In this document: one piece after another, positions 42,140 through 49,660 of the stretch
Numbering within the stretch: position 1 is the stretch's first letter
Layout of the letters: each line of letters starts with the position of its first letter
NCBI RefSeq assembly: GCF_014208105.1
Contig: NZ_JACHMQ010000001.1
Span: forward strand, 3,658,001-3,722,000
Origin: Actinomadura coerulea
GTDB taxonomy: Bacteria; Actinomycetota; Actinomycetes; Streptosporangiales; Streptosporangiaceae
Reading direction: 5' to 3'
DNA length: 64,000 nt
The notes under the pieces: generated by a model
Told to the model about the DNA's origin: nothing
Databases searched by the model: none
What the model saw: the letters and a program-made list of their open reading frames with translations, nothing else
Translations under genes and position numbers: made by a program

Positions 42140-42166
42140 CCCCGCTCCCCCCGTCCGGGAGCGGGG
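42140..42166. terminator. 10-bp stem terminator between convergent genes
   Basis: CCCCGCTCCC (42140-42149) pairs with GGGAGCGGGG (42157-42166), followed by TCTTCCT on the plus strand. It lies between the beta-helix gene and the convergent ArsR-type regulator. Confidence 0.8.
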
Positions 42167-42172
42167 TCTTCC

Positions 42173-43132
42173 TCACTCCGGCGGCTCCCCGCCGCGCAGG
42201 AACCGCTCCCCGAGCGGCGTCAGCGCGTGGTGCACCGTCTTGCCCCGGCGCTCGCTGGTGAGCAGGCCCGCGCCGCGCAGGGCGGTGGCGTGCTGGGAGG
42301 CGGAGGCCGCGCTGACCCCGAGCCGGGCCGCCAGCGTCCCGGTCGTGAGCTCCCCGTCCGCGCCGACCAGCCGGATCACGGCGGCCCGGGTCCGGCCGAA
42401 CACCTGCGGCAGGGTGTCGCCCGTCCCGCTGAGCGGCCGCGACGAGGGGACCACCACGGTCGCCGGGCCGTCGCCGGCCACCAGGACGCGCGGTCCCGTG
42501 ACGAACACCGAGGGCATCAGGAGGAGCCCGCGCCCCCTGAGTCGGACGTCGCCGTCGCGCAGCGTCTCGATCTCCAGGACCGGGGACGACCAGCGGACGG
42601 CGGGATGCAGGCTCCCGAGCAGGCCGCCGATCCCGTCGCGGGCCATCGTCCGGGCGTGGCGGGCCGCTTCGGCGCACAGGTGGTCGCTGAGGCCGGACCA
42701 CGAGTCCGCCAGCGCGACCCGGTGGAAGTCCCGGAGCCCGCGGACCAGCGTCCGCATGATCTCCCCGTCTCCTCCGGCGAGGCGGGGCAGCCACGGGGCC
42801 GGCGGCCGCGGCCCGCAGGACCGCTCCAGTTCGTCGCGGATCCGCCGGACGGGCGTCGAGGCGACGGCGTCGAGCTCCGGCTCGAACCCCGGCACGAGCG
42901 TGTACGGCGTCAGGAAGTCGGGGATCCAGCGCCCGGGCGGCACCAGGTCGAGCAGGAGGCGGGACGGGCCGGTGAGCCCCGCGCGCGTCCGCGACCGCCA
43001 CGGGCCGGGAACCGGCTCCGGCCCGACGCCGCGCAGGGCCTGCGCGCCGAGAACGGTCTGGGCGAGCGGCGAGAGGCCGGGAGTGATGCGAATCCGGATG
43101 AGGTCGTCATAGTCGAGCCAGAGCCGGAGCAT
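42173..43132 (-). CDS. ArsR-type winged-helix regulator with DUF5937-like N-terminus
   Basis: A 319-residue regulator. Residues 1-230 are a helical/beta domain beginning LRLWLDYDDLIRIRITPGLSP, as seen in actinobacterial DUF5937 regulators, and likely hold the ligand or dimer site. The C-terminal 80 residues are a winged helix: LTTGTLAARLGVSAASASQHATALRGAGLL is the helix-turn-helix and RRGKTVHHALTPLG the wing. No metal-binding ELxVCD motif is present, so it is not a classical metal sensor. It is divergent from the secreted hydrolase, a likely target. Confidence 0.82.
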   Translation of the reverse strand: MLRLWLDYDDLIRIRITPGLSPLAQTVLGAQALRGVGPEPVPGPWRSRTRAGLTGPSRLLLDLVPPGRWIPDFLTPYTLVPGFEPELDAVASTPVRRIRDELERSCGPRPPAPWLPRLAGGDGEIMRTLVRGLRDFHRVALADSWSGLSDHLCAEAARHARTMARDGIGGLLGSLHPAVRWSSPVLEIETLRDGDVRLRGRGLLLMPSVFVTGPRVLVAGDGPATVVVPSSRPLSGTGDTLPQVFGRTRAAVIRLVGADGELTTGTLAARLGVSAASASQHATALRGAGLLTSERRGKTVHHALTPLGERFLRGGEPPE

Positions 43133-43208
43133 GGGTCGGACAATACGACATTTAGCCTATTTCTGAAATCATTGCACCCGCCGTGGAACGTACTGGAAGG
43201 TGCGGGTC

Positions 43209-44588
43209 ATGAATCGACTCCGCCTGTTCTGCCGCACCGTTCCGCTGATGGTGCTCGCCGCGTTGACCGCGGTCGCCCTCCCCGTCCGCGCCGACGACGC
43301 CACGAGCGTGCGTGAGGGCGACATCAACGGAGTCCCCTACCGCGTCGAGGTCCCCGCCCGCTGGAACGGGACGCTCCTGATGTGGAGCCACGGCGCGTAC
43401 AGCCTGGAGTACCCCGCGCCCTCGGAGATCTCGCTGACGAACCACCCGGCCACGAGGCAGTGGCTGCTCGACCACGGGTACGCGCTGGCGGCCTCCCAGT
43501 TCCGCGTCTCGCGCGGCTGGGGGGTGGTCGAATTCGGGCTGAAGGACCAGATCGACCTGCTCGACTGGTTCACCGCGAACGTCGGAAAGCCCCGGCGCAC
43601 CGTCTCGGCGGGCTCGTCCGCCGGCGGACTGACCTCGGTACTCCTGGCGGAGCGCAACCCCGGCCGCTTCGCCGGGGTGGTCTCCCTCTGCGGGGTGCTC
43701 GGCGGCACGACGGGCCACTTCAACAGCGCCCTCGACACCAACTACGCGATCAAGACGCTCCTGGCGCCCGACCTGGAACTGGTGCGCGTCAAGGACCCGC
43801 AGGCCAACCTCTCGGGCGCCCGCCGCGCCCTCGGGACCGCCCTGGGCGACCCCGGCGGACGCGCCCGCCTCGCCCTCGCCGCCGCCCTCGCGGACATTCC
43901 CGGCCGCTACACGTCCCGGGCGCCCGCACCGGACACGCTCGCCGGCCAGATCGAGCAGCAGGTCTACTACGCCGCCTACGACCGGGGCGCCTTCTGGGGC
44001 GCCAACCGCACCGACATCGAGAAGCTCGCCGGCGGCAACCCGTCCTGGAACACCGGCGTGGACTACCGGACGATCTTCGCCCGCTCCAGCCAGAAGGCCC
44101 TGGTGAAGCGCGCCTACCAGGAGGCCGGTCTGAGCCTCCGCGACGACCTCAGGCGCCTGAACGCGGCACCGCGCGTCAAGGCGGACCCGGCGGCCGTCCG
44201 CTACCTCGACCGCTTCGGCACCCCGTCCGGCCGCACGCCGTGGCCGGTCGTCACCCTCCACTCCACGGGCGACGGCAACGTCCCGCCGGAGAACCAGCGC
44301 TGGTACGCCGCCCAGGTACGCGACCCGGCGAACCTGAGGCAGCTCTACGTCGACCGCGGCTACCACTGCTCCTTCACCGCCTCCGAGGAGATCGCGACAC
44401 TGCGGGCCCTCCTCACCCGGATGAACACCGCCCACTGGCCCGACACCCGGCCGGCTGCACTCAACGATTCCGCCGCCGCGCTTCCCTCCGAGTACCAGAC
44501 GGTCTTCGACACAGACCCCCAGCCAGGCCTGCAGCCCGCGACCCCGGCCTTCACCCACTACCGCCCCGGCCACTACCTGCGTCCATAA
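43209..44588 (+). CDS. secreted alpha/beta-hydrolase (serine esterase/peptidase-like)
   Basis: A 459-residue exported protein; ATG 43209 with GGAAGG 8 nt upstream is preferred over GTG 43200. The signal peptide (LRLFCRTVPLMVLAALTAVALPVRA) ends near ADD. The hydrolase fold shows the oxyanion region LLMWSHGAYS, the nucleophile elbow SAGSSAGG, the Asp region VVTLHSTGDGNVPP and the His in RGYHCSFT. The catalytic triad therefore appears complete. Substrate unknown. A 14-bp terminator follows, and the ArsR-type regulator is divergent. Confidence 0.82.
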   Translation: MNRLRLFCRTVPLMVLAALTAVALPVRADDATSVREGDINGVPYRVEVPARWNGTLLMWSHGAYSLEYPAPSEISLTNHPATRQWLLDHGYALAASQFRVSRGWGVVEFGLKDQIDLLDWFTANVGKPRRTVSAGSSAGGLTSVLLAERNPGRFAGVVSLCGVLGGTTGHFNSALDTNYAIKTLLAPDLELVRVKDPQANLSGARRALGTALGDPGGRARLALAAALADIPGRYTSRAPAPDTLAGQIEQQVYYAAYDRGAFWGANRTDIEKLAGGNPSWNTGVDYRTIFARSSQKALVKRAYQEAGLSLRDDLRRLNAAPRVKADPAAVRYLDRFGTPSGRTPWPVVTLHSTGDGNVPPENQRWYAAQVRDPANLRQLYVDRGYHCSFTASEEIATLRALLTRMNTAHWPDTRPAALNDSAAALPSEYQTVFDTDPQPGLQPATPAFTHYRPGHYLRP

Positions 44589-44599
44589 CGGGCTCCACA

Positions 44600-44641
44600 C
44601 ACAGAGGCCATGGTCCGCGGGGGCGATCCATGGCCTCTGTG
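44600..44641 (+). terminator. 14-bp stem terminator
   Basis: CACAGAGGCCATGG (44600-44613) and CCATGGCCTCTGTG (44628-44641) form a perfect stem with a 14-nt loop, 12 bp after the hydrolase stop codon. Confidence 0.8.
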
Positions 44642-44703
44642 CGATGAGTTCGGCGTGCGGGCGGAGTCCACCCCGTAAAGACCCTGCGGACCCTGGAGGA
44701 GCC

Positions 44704-45390
44704 ATGACCGCCAAGGCACTACCGTCCGTCGTGGACGCCGAGACCTGGCAGCGCCACCTCGACGAGCTGCGCGCACGCGAGAAGGCCGCCACCCGCGAAC
44801 TCGACGCGATCGCCGCCCAGCGCCGCCGCCTGCCCATGGTCGAGATGCCCGCCTACACGCTGGAGGGCGAGGAGGGCCCGGTCAGCCTGGCCGACGTCTT
44901 CGACGGCCGGTCCCAGCTGATCGTCTACAACCACATGTGGTTCCCCGGCGAGGAGTGGCAGTGCCCGGGGTGCACGGGCTTCACGTCCCAGTTCGCACGG
45001 CTGGAGTTCCTGGACGCCTACGACGCCAGGTTCGTCATCGTCACCCAGGGCCCCATCAAGGACGCCCTCGCCTACAGACGACGCGTCGGCAACAAGATGA
45101 CCTGGTACTCCACAGCGGACAGCCCGTTCGGCGCCGACGTGGGCGCCCCTCCCGGCGGCGGCTTCGCGGTCAACGTCTTCCTGCGCGACGGCGACACCGT
45201 CTACCGCACCTGGCACACCACCGGCCGGGGCACCGAGCAACTGAGCCACACCTTCCCCCTGATCGACCTGCTCCCCTACGGCCGCCAGGAGGAGTGGCAG
45301 GACGTCCCCGAAGGCTGGCCCCAGTCCCCCACCTACAGCCGCTGGCCCAGCGCCGAGGAGATAGCCGCCCACTACGGCCAGGACGCCTGA
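44704..45390 (+). CDS. DUF899 family thioredoxin-fold protein
   Basis: A 228-residue protein; ATG 44704 has GGAGGA upstream. DUF899 hallmarks are the N-terminal WQRHLDELRAREKAATRELDAIAAQRRRLP, then MWFPGEEWQCPGCTGF and NVFLRDGDTVYRTWHTTGRG. The CPGC motif resembles a redox-active thioredoxin CxxC, so a peroxiredoxin-like or dithiol role is possible. The end LPYGRQEEWQDVPEGWPQ is typical. Monocistronic. Confidence 0.85.
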   Translation: MTAKALPSVVDAETWQRHLDELRAREKAATRELDAIAAQRRRLPMVEMPAYTLEGEEGPVSLADVFDGRSQLIVYNHMWFPGEEWQCPGCTGFTSQFARLEFLDAYDARFVIVTQGPIKDALAYRRRVGNKMTWYSTADSPFGADVGAPPGGGFAVNVFLRDGDTVYRTWHTTGRGTEQLSHTFPLIDLLPYGRQEEWQDVPEGWPQSPTYSRWPSAEEIAAHYGQDA

Positions 45391-45444
45391 CAGACCGCAC
45401 GCCCGCCCTGGGAAAAGCCTTCGACGCGAAGCCCGGGGCGGGGC

Positions 45445-45889
45445 ATGATCCCCACCGTGCAGCAGAGAGGAGCCCTTCCCGGGCGATACACGCTGACCGA
45501 CACGGAGAACGGCCACGTTCGGGGTCCCCAAGACGGACAGCCTCGTGCTCAGCGGCCTCGACGACTACGAAGGCCCACCCGAGGCTCCCATGGGCCCCAT
45601 ACGGATACACGACGGCCGCTAGTGGCTGGGCTCCTGCCAGGAAATCGTCGGCATCGCGCGGCGCTGGATCTGCCCGGGCGGCTACTTCGGCGGCTGCCTG
45701 GACGCCCTGGCCGACTGCCTGACCGGCGCCATCGGCTACACGTCCCCCGCCACCCTGCTCTGGCGCGACGCCTCGACCGCCCGCGAGCACCCGTCCCGAG
45801 CCCTGACGCCGGAGGGCCGACCCGACGACCTGCTCGCCGAAACCCTCGACGTACTGGCCAAGGGCGGCATGCACGTCACCATGACATGA
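45445..45889 (+). pseudogene. decayed small hypothetical gene (frameshift plus amber stop)
   Basis: Two frames must be joined to read a sensible protein. The first gives ALPGRYTLTDTENGH, then near 45515 the reading shifts to FGVPKTDSLVLSGLDDYEG and PMGPIRIHDGR. An in-frame TAG at 45620 interrupts, after which the same frame continues WLGSCQEIVGIARRW, CPGGYFGGCLDAL, YTSPATLLWRD and ends at 45889. One shift plus one stop indicate a pseudogene unless both are sequencing errors. The family is not recognised. Confidence 0.6.
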
Positions 45890-45929
45890 GGATGACCCAC
45901 CCAAACCGCAGACCGGAAACCGGAGGGCC

Positions 45930-46514
45930 ATGGGCTACTGGATGTGGCTGACCAGGTACGACGGCGCCGAGGTCGCCGCCTTGCTCGATCACCCGCACGG
46001 CTTGCACGCGGGCCTCAGGCGGCTCCGGAACGTCTGGGACGACCTGCCCCTGGAGCTCGGCTACGACCCGTCCGGCTCCCTGGGCAAACTAGAGGAGATA
46101 GACACCCATCGGGCCTGGGACGCCCTGCACGTCCTGCTGACCGGCCAGCCGAACGAGGACTACGAGCGCGTCTCCGGAGACCCGCCCGCCTGCGACGCGG
46201 TGATGGGCGGCCTCGTCATGAACGAAACCGGAGAAGGCTCCCTGTTGCACGTCCCGCGCCTCCTGCGCCCCGACCAGGTGCGCGCGGTGGACGATTTCCT
46301 CCGCGCCCTGGACCGCGACGCGCTGATCCGTGAGCGCCACGCATTCCTCAAAGAGACGCAGCCCTACTCGTTCGAAGGATGGGGACGCCTGCAGAGCGGC
46401 GAATCCTGGGACATGGTGGACCACGGCGTCCTCGCGCAGACCTTCGACACCGTCCGAGACTTCTACGCTCGCGCCGCCACCGCCGGCAACGCCGTCATCA
46501 AGGAAATCGTCTAG
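45930..46514 (+). CDS. DUF1877 (YfbM-like) family protein
   Basis: A 194-residue protein; ATG 45930 preceded by GGAGGGCC. DUF1877 features are the start MGYWMWLTRY, then GKLEEIDTHRAWDALHVLLTG, the central MGGLVMNETGEGSLLHVPRLL and the end FDTVRDFYARAATAGNAVIK. The E. coli homologue is YfbM; function is not established, although DUF1877/SUKH-type folds appear in immunity proteins. No signal peptide. Confidence 0.85.
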   Translation: MGYWMWLTRYDGAEVAALLDHPHGLHAGLRRLRNVWDDLPLELGYDPSGSLGKLEEIDTHRAWDALHVLLTGQPNEDYERVSGDPPACDAVMGGLVMNETGEGSLLHVPRLLRPDQVRAVDDFLRALDRDALIRERHAFLKETQPYSFEGWGRLQSGESWDMVDHGVLAQTFDTVRDFYARAATAGNAVIKEIV

Positions 46515-46516
46515 TG

Positions 46517-46623
46517 CTGGTCCCGTGGCTTCGGCCACGGGACCAGTCAATGGAGGGACCGGCCGGGTAAGCCGACCCCGGTTGCACTCCCGCAGGGCAC
46601 CATGCAGCCCGCGGGCGAGCTAG
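46517..46623 (-). repeat. duplicated 3' element, copy A, with 13-bp hairpin
   Basis: A 107-bp stretch, overlapping by 4 bp the stop of the Gly-rich membrane gene to its right, is repeated at 47759-47869 behind its paralogue. It contains a perfect hairpin, CTGGTCCCGTGGC / GCCACGGGACCAG (46517-46529 / 46534-46546), with a TTCG loop. Also conserved are GGTAAGCCG, the CCCGCAGGGCAC block and CCCGCGGGCGAGCTAG. The hairpin is a good terminator for the minus-strand gene and for the convergent DUF1877 gene. Conservation beyond the hairpin suggests a structured 3' RNA or a copied unit. Confidence 0.7.
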
Positions 46624-47021
46624 TGACGCCTCAGACGGACGACGCCGTGGACACCTCCGCGAACGAGGACGCCACCGACGCCCCCGCCGGCGAAGCCACC
46701 GGCAACGCCGGCGACAACGCCACCGAGGAAGCCCCCCTCGCCGTCCAGGACGCCGGCCAGGACACCGCCGACACCGACGGCTGTGGCGCCGCCGATGCCC
46801 CAGGCGACGATGTGAGCGATGCCCCTGGCGACGCCGCTGATGACGTTCCACGACTCGTCGTGGGAGGTCGAGTCAGCGAAGAGGACGCCGATCACGACGG
46901 CGACGATGCCGGCGACGACACCGGCCGAACCGCCCCCGAGGGCACCACCGACGACGCCACTGAGGGCGACGCCGCCGAGGGCGCCGAGGACGATGCCGGT
47001 AACAGGGAAGCGACGCTTCAT
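46620..47021 (-). CDS. Gly/Val/Ala-rich small membrane protein, paralogue A
   Basis: A 133-residue, extremely hydrophobic protein built of glycine-zipper-like repeats: TGIVLGALGGVALSGVVGGALGGG, then AGIVAVVIGVLF, and GGVVAGVAGGFAGGGVGG near the end. A charged SHDESWNVISG loop separates two membrane-spanning parts. AAAGGAG precedes the ATG at 47021. Its paralogue starts at 48280, 1.26 kb away, with similar N-terminus (MKR, TGIVL, GGVAL, GVVGG) and similar 5' and 3' flanks. Possible roles include a holin-like or membrane-perturbing protein, but no family is recognised. Confidence 0.7.
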   Translation of the reverse strand: MKRRFPVTGIVLGALGGVALSGVVGGALGGGSAGVVAGIVAVVIGVLFADSTSHDESWNVISGVARGIAHIVAWGIGGATAVGVGGVLAGVLDGEGGFLGGVVAGVAGGFAGGGVGGVLVRGGVHGVVRLRRH

Positions 47022-47110
47022 GGGATCGATCTCCTTTGCGTAGTGACCCGGTTGATCACGGGCGACTGGAAGTACCGTCCTGCGATCCGCTCCCCGCACA
47101 ACCCGGAAGC
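47022..47110 (-). promoter_or_regulatory. conserved 5' leader, copy A
   Basis: The leader before paralogue A shares with that of paralogue B (48281-48368) the blocks GGACGGTA, CGCCCGTGATC and CTACGCAAAGGA, and a distal TTGTGCGGGGAG. The block at GCCCGTGATC begins a potential hairpin. Sharing across two diverged paralogues suggests a conserved promoter or RNA control element. Confidence 0.4.
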
Positions 47111-47307
47111 CGTATCCCGAAGCAGCGACCGATCCCGCCTCCGCCATCCCCTCCCCCGGCGAGCCATCGCGCGACATCTCCACCTGTGCCGGATTCGTGG
47201 AATCGAGGCCCCTCCCCCTTAGGGGTGACTGGGGCGATACCAGCAAGTGACCGTCGAAAGTCAATGTAGGCGACGGAAGAAGACTCCAACCCGTAAGGAC
47301 TTCCGCC

Positions 47308-47421
47308 ATGAGTCTGCGTTCAGCCGCGCCGTTCACCAAAACCCACGTGGCCTCCGAAATTCGAAGCGCTCACGGTCGCCGCAACCGGAGCAAGACGGCG
47401 CGCAGACGGAAGGGCCCGGGC
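47308..47421 (+). CDS. possible small basic protein
   Basis: A 37-codon frame, ATG 47308 with AAGGA about 8 nt before it. The product starts MSLRSAAPFTKTHVASEIRS and ends in a basic run (RRNRSKTARRRKGPG). It could be a leader peptide or a spurious frame; only the RBS supports it. Confidence 0.25.
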
Positions 47422-47459
47422 TGACCCTTTTCGCCGACGGGCACCGGCAAGCAACTTGC

Positions 47460-47717
47460 ATGGCGGCAGTCATCATCGAGGATCCGGACGATGACCTCGA
47501 CACTCGAATGAGAACTGCCGCACTCGCTGTTCTCGGCGAAATCCAAGACAGCGTATCCACCGCCTTAAAAAAGCCATGGCCGCCGGCGCAACCCTACGGG
47601 GCACTGCCCCCACCCGGCGCGCACGTAGACGCGACACGACTGACCCTTTGGTATGGCGACGAGCATGCACCCCAGCTAGAGCTGGCCCCCATCAACAAGG
47701 CAGAGCTCCTGAAATAA
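47460..47717 (+). CDS. small hypothetical protein
   Basis: An 85-residue frame beginning MAAVIIEDPDDDLDTRMR and ending TLWYGDEHAPQLELAPIN. The amphipathic start and folded-looking end support a real acidic protein; an in-frame upstream start would add a basic, less convincing region. No family recognised. It lies between the two Gly-rich paralogues on the opposite strand. Confidence 0.4.
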   Translation: MAAVIIEDPDDDLDTRMRTAALAVLGEIQDSVSTALKKPWPPAQPYGALPPPGAHVDATRLTLWYGDEHAPQLELAPINKAELLK

Positions 47718-47758
47718 CTCCACCCACCCTCTCGTGGACGTCGGCGCTCCAAAGGGTT

Positions 47759-47869
47759 CTGGTCCCGTGGCTTCAGCCACGGGACCAGTCGATGTAGGGG
47801 GCGGCGGCCCGGTAAGCCGTCCCCCCGACTGCACCCCCGCAGGGCACATGCAGGCCCGCGGGCGAGCTA
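47759..47869 (-). repeat. duplicated 3' element, copy B, with 13-bp hairpin
   Basis: Second copy of the 3' element. The hairpin arms CTGGTCCCGTGGC and GCCACGGGACCAG (47759-47771 / 47776-47788) are identical to copy A, with loop TTCA instead of TTCG. The rest of the 110 bp aligns with small indels, including CCCGCGGGCGAGCTAG at the stop codon of paralogue B. Acts at least as a terminator. Confidence 0.7.
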
Positions 47870-48280
47870 GCGAAGCCGCAGGCGGACGACGGTGCGGACG
47901 ATGCCGACGACACCGCGAACCACGCCAACGACGACATAACCACCGACGGCACCACTGAAGAGACCACCGGCGACGCCGACGGCGGGAATGGCGAGGTAGC
48001 CCATGACGCCGCTCATGACACCGGCGAGGAGGGCGGCGATGGTGCCGCCGAGGACGCATGCGACGGTGCACGCGACGTTCGAGGCGACGCCACTGACGAC
48101 CTCTTCCAACTCTTCGTCGCTGACGACCCCGCCACCGATGAGACCGCCGACGAAGGCGGCGACGACGCCGGTCACGACACCGGCCGGTCCGCCGCCGAGG
48201 ACGCCGCCGACGACGCCACCAAGGGCAACCCCGCCGACGACGCTGAGGACGATGCCAGTACGGATCAAGACACGCTTCAT
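47867..48280 (-). CDS. Gly/Val/Ala-rich small membrane protein, paralogue B
   Basis: A 137-residue protein: N-terminal TGIVLSVVGGVALGGVVGG and GVVTGVVAAFVGGLIGGG are glycine-zipper-like helices, a polar loop (SDEELEEVVSG) follows, then VACVLGGTIAALLAGVMSGVMG and a basic end (IVRTVVRLRLR). The 3' part has two Cys absent from paralogue A. Same direction, leader and 3' element as paralogue A, so they arose by a tandem duplication of about 1.26 kb. AAAGGAAAC precedes the ATG. Function unknown. Confidence 0.7.
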   Translation of the reverse strand: MKRVLIRTGIVLSVVGGVALGGVVGGVLGGGPAGVVTGVVAAFVGGLIGGGVVSDEELEEVVSGVASNVACTVACVLGGTIAALLAGVMSGVMGYLAIPAVGVAGGLFSGAVGGYVVVGVVRGVVGIVRTVVRLRLR

Positions 48281-48368
48281 GGATATCGGTTTCCTTTGCG
48301 TAGGCGCCCGTGCCGATCACGGGCGTCCCGAACTACCGTCCTGGAGCCGGCTCCCCGCACAACCCCAA
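48281..48368 (-). promoter_or_regulatory. conserved 5' leader, copy B
   Basis: Counterpart of the 47022-47110 leader. On the minus strand it contains GCCCGTGATCGGCACGGGC, an inverted repeat of GCCCGTG with CACGGGC, about 35 bp before the start codon. The equivalent position in copy A keeps the left arm only. Confidence 0.4.
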
Positions 48369-48506
48369 GCGCCCCTCAAGGTCCCCGCCGACAAGGCCGA
48401 CCGCAGGCGCCGATCACCGGAAGGCGCCAGTCCCAACGACCCGACCGTCGAGGCGTGGGCATGCTGCCCGTCAGAGCGGTGCAGCCAAGTCTTCTAGGCT
48501 CGCGGC

Positions 48507-48728
48507 ATGCCGAGATCACCAGAGCCAACTGATCCCGAACATGAGGCGAACCTGGGTCGTGTGGCCGTGTGGTTGAGTCCGGAGGATCTGGAGTGGCTGG
48601 CCGCTCGCTGCGTGTGCTCTGATGCCACTCCCGATGAGGAGCGGCGTCGGTGCGCTCGCGTTCGGTTTCGTGCCCAAGCCGCACTTCATAAGGCGGGTGT
48701 GAAGCGCGACGGTTCCTTCGATCAATGA
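48507..48728 (+). CDS. small hypothetical protein
   Basis: A 73-residue soluble protein, ATG 48507. It contains GRVAVWLSPEDLEWLAARC, a short Cys-containing loop (CVCSDATPDEERRRC) and a basic C-terminus. The composition looks genuine and similar short proteins are common in actinomycetes; no family is assigned. Confidence 0.5.
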   Translation: MPRSPEPTDPEHEANLGRVAVWLSPEDLEWLAARCVCSDATPDEERRRCARVRFRAQAALHKAGVKRDGSFDQ

Positions 48729-48832
48729 CGGGGGTGCCGCGGCGCGGCCTGGTCACCGCCGGCACCCGCCCCTTGGCCGATTCGGACGCCGGTGGTGCAA
48801 GGAATCAGGAGCCGTAGTCACTCAGAGCACTG

Positions 48833-48866
48833 AAGGCCATGATCCGCGAGAGCGGATCATGGCCTT
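48833..48866. terminator. 15-bp stem, original terminator of tRNA-Val
   Basis: AAGGCCATGATCCGC (48833-48847) and GCGGATCATGGCCTT (48852-48866) are perfectly complementary around GAGA. It lies 6 bp beyond attL, so before insertion it would have followed the 3' end of the tRNA-Val gene on the minus strand. Confidence 0.75.
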
Positions 48867-48872
48867 GACGTG

Positions 48873-48917
48873 GGTGGGCGCGGCAGGTTTCGAACCTGCG
48901 GCCACTCGCTTGTAAGG
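48873..48917 (-). repeat. attL, 45-bp duplicated 3' part of tRNA-Val
   Basis: These 45 bp are identical to 61737-61781, from GGTGGGCGCGGCAGG to ACTCGCTTGTAAGG, covering the tRNA-Val 3' end, T arm, variable loop and anticodon arm as far as the anticodon loop. To the right the match stops and element sequence begins. The fragment cannot make a tRNA. Confidence 0.93.
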
Positions 48918-48997
48918 AGCCGTGATCATCAACCGGACGGCGCTCACCTGGGCCTTTGCCACCCGTCCGGGACGGCGCACGCTCCTTGTCCACAGAC

Positions 48998-49109
48998 CTA
49001 ATGGCACGCGAATGGCACGGACGCGCGGCATGATCACGCAGGCTGATCAAGGCCCTAAGCTGCCACGCCTCACAGCTCCCGCGCTCCCGACTGGCACGCA
49101 AGTGGCACG
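48998..49109. repeat. TGGCACG repeats near the left end, probable integrase arm sites
   Basis: A 22-bp motif starting CTAATGGCACGCGAATGGCA at 48998 matches 61676-61697 at the right end with one mismatch. A diverged copy, starting CGACTGGCACGCAAGTGGCA, lies at 49088-49109, and another TGGCACGCG at about 49126. Each unit contains two TGGCACG boxes about 11 bp apart. Such repeats flanking the cores are what arm-type integrase sites look like. Confidence 0.6.
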
Positions 49110-49147
49110 GGGCCGCCCTCCCGCGTGGCACGCGCACCGCTCCCCCG

Positions 49148-49301
49148 CCTGAGCTTCCCGTCTGCCGTCGTCCCGTGCTCCGCGATGCCGGGCCAGGGCC
49201 AGGGGGTGAAGGTGGAGCGCCCCACCGGACGAACGACCTTCACCCCCTGGCCCTGGTCTGGTAGATCTCCGATCGGGACGACGGCAGACGGGAAGCTCAG
49301 G
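49148..49301. repeat. long nested inverted repeat (28-bp plus 21-bp arms)
   Basis: Outer arms 49148-49175 and 49274-49301 are perfectly complementary over 28 bp (starting CCTGAGCTTCCCGTCTGC). Inner arms 49193-49213 and 49236-49256 are perfectly complementary over 21 bp (starting CCAGGGCCAGGGGGTGAA). The two are separated by mismatched bulges, and the terminal loop is 22 nt. The whole could form a cruciform of about 154 nt. Candidate roles: replication or transfer origin of the AICE, or a complex terminator; it does not encode a protein. Confidence 0.8.
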
Positions 49302-49660
49302 CCCACACCCCAACCCTCGGTGACCGTCACGGAGACGCCCCTTCTTCCCGGAGCCAGAGTGCCCCCGCCGGAGGCAGAAAGACCTCGGCCACGCGCGGGG
49401 AAGATGGGCGGCGGCGCGCCCTGGTGACCGCCGGCACCTGGCGGACGGAGCGGCGGCGGCACGATGCGCGGCCCGGCGCGGCCGTCCGGTGACCGGCGCC
49501 CACGCCGCACGCTCCGGGCGGCCTGGCGCGGGGCCGCGCAGCGGCCCGAGCGCCGCCGCCCCTTGATCCTAAACAGCCCAATTCGGCAGACAACACGACG
49601 GGCGGAGTATCGACCGGTACGCTAGCGGACTGGATTACCAGTCGATGCAAGGAGGCTCAA

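Larger units (their letters stand above)
48918..49660. other. non-coding left end of the AICE
   Basis: About 740 bp between attL and the first cargo gene with no credible gene. It holds the TGGCACG repeats (48998-49135) and the nested inverted repeat (49148-49301). It also holds CGGCGCGCCCTGGTGACCGC at 49412, the start of a 27-bp near-copy of chromosomal 48740-48766. The promoter of the AAA-DUF4435 gene must lie near 49600. Confidence 0.6.

Noticed and set aside
46602-47222. A plus-strand 206-codon frame rich in Asp/Ala/Thr
   Set aside because: It is the antisense of the Gly-rich membrane gene; the opposite strand has an RBS, membrane helices and a paralogue.
48873-48917. Apparent tRNA-Val at the left end
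   Set aside because: Only the 3' 45 bp are present; the 5' acceptor strand and D arm are missing, so it is attL, not a gene.
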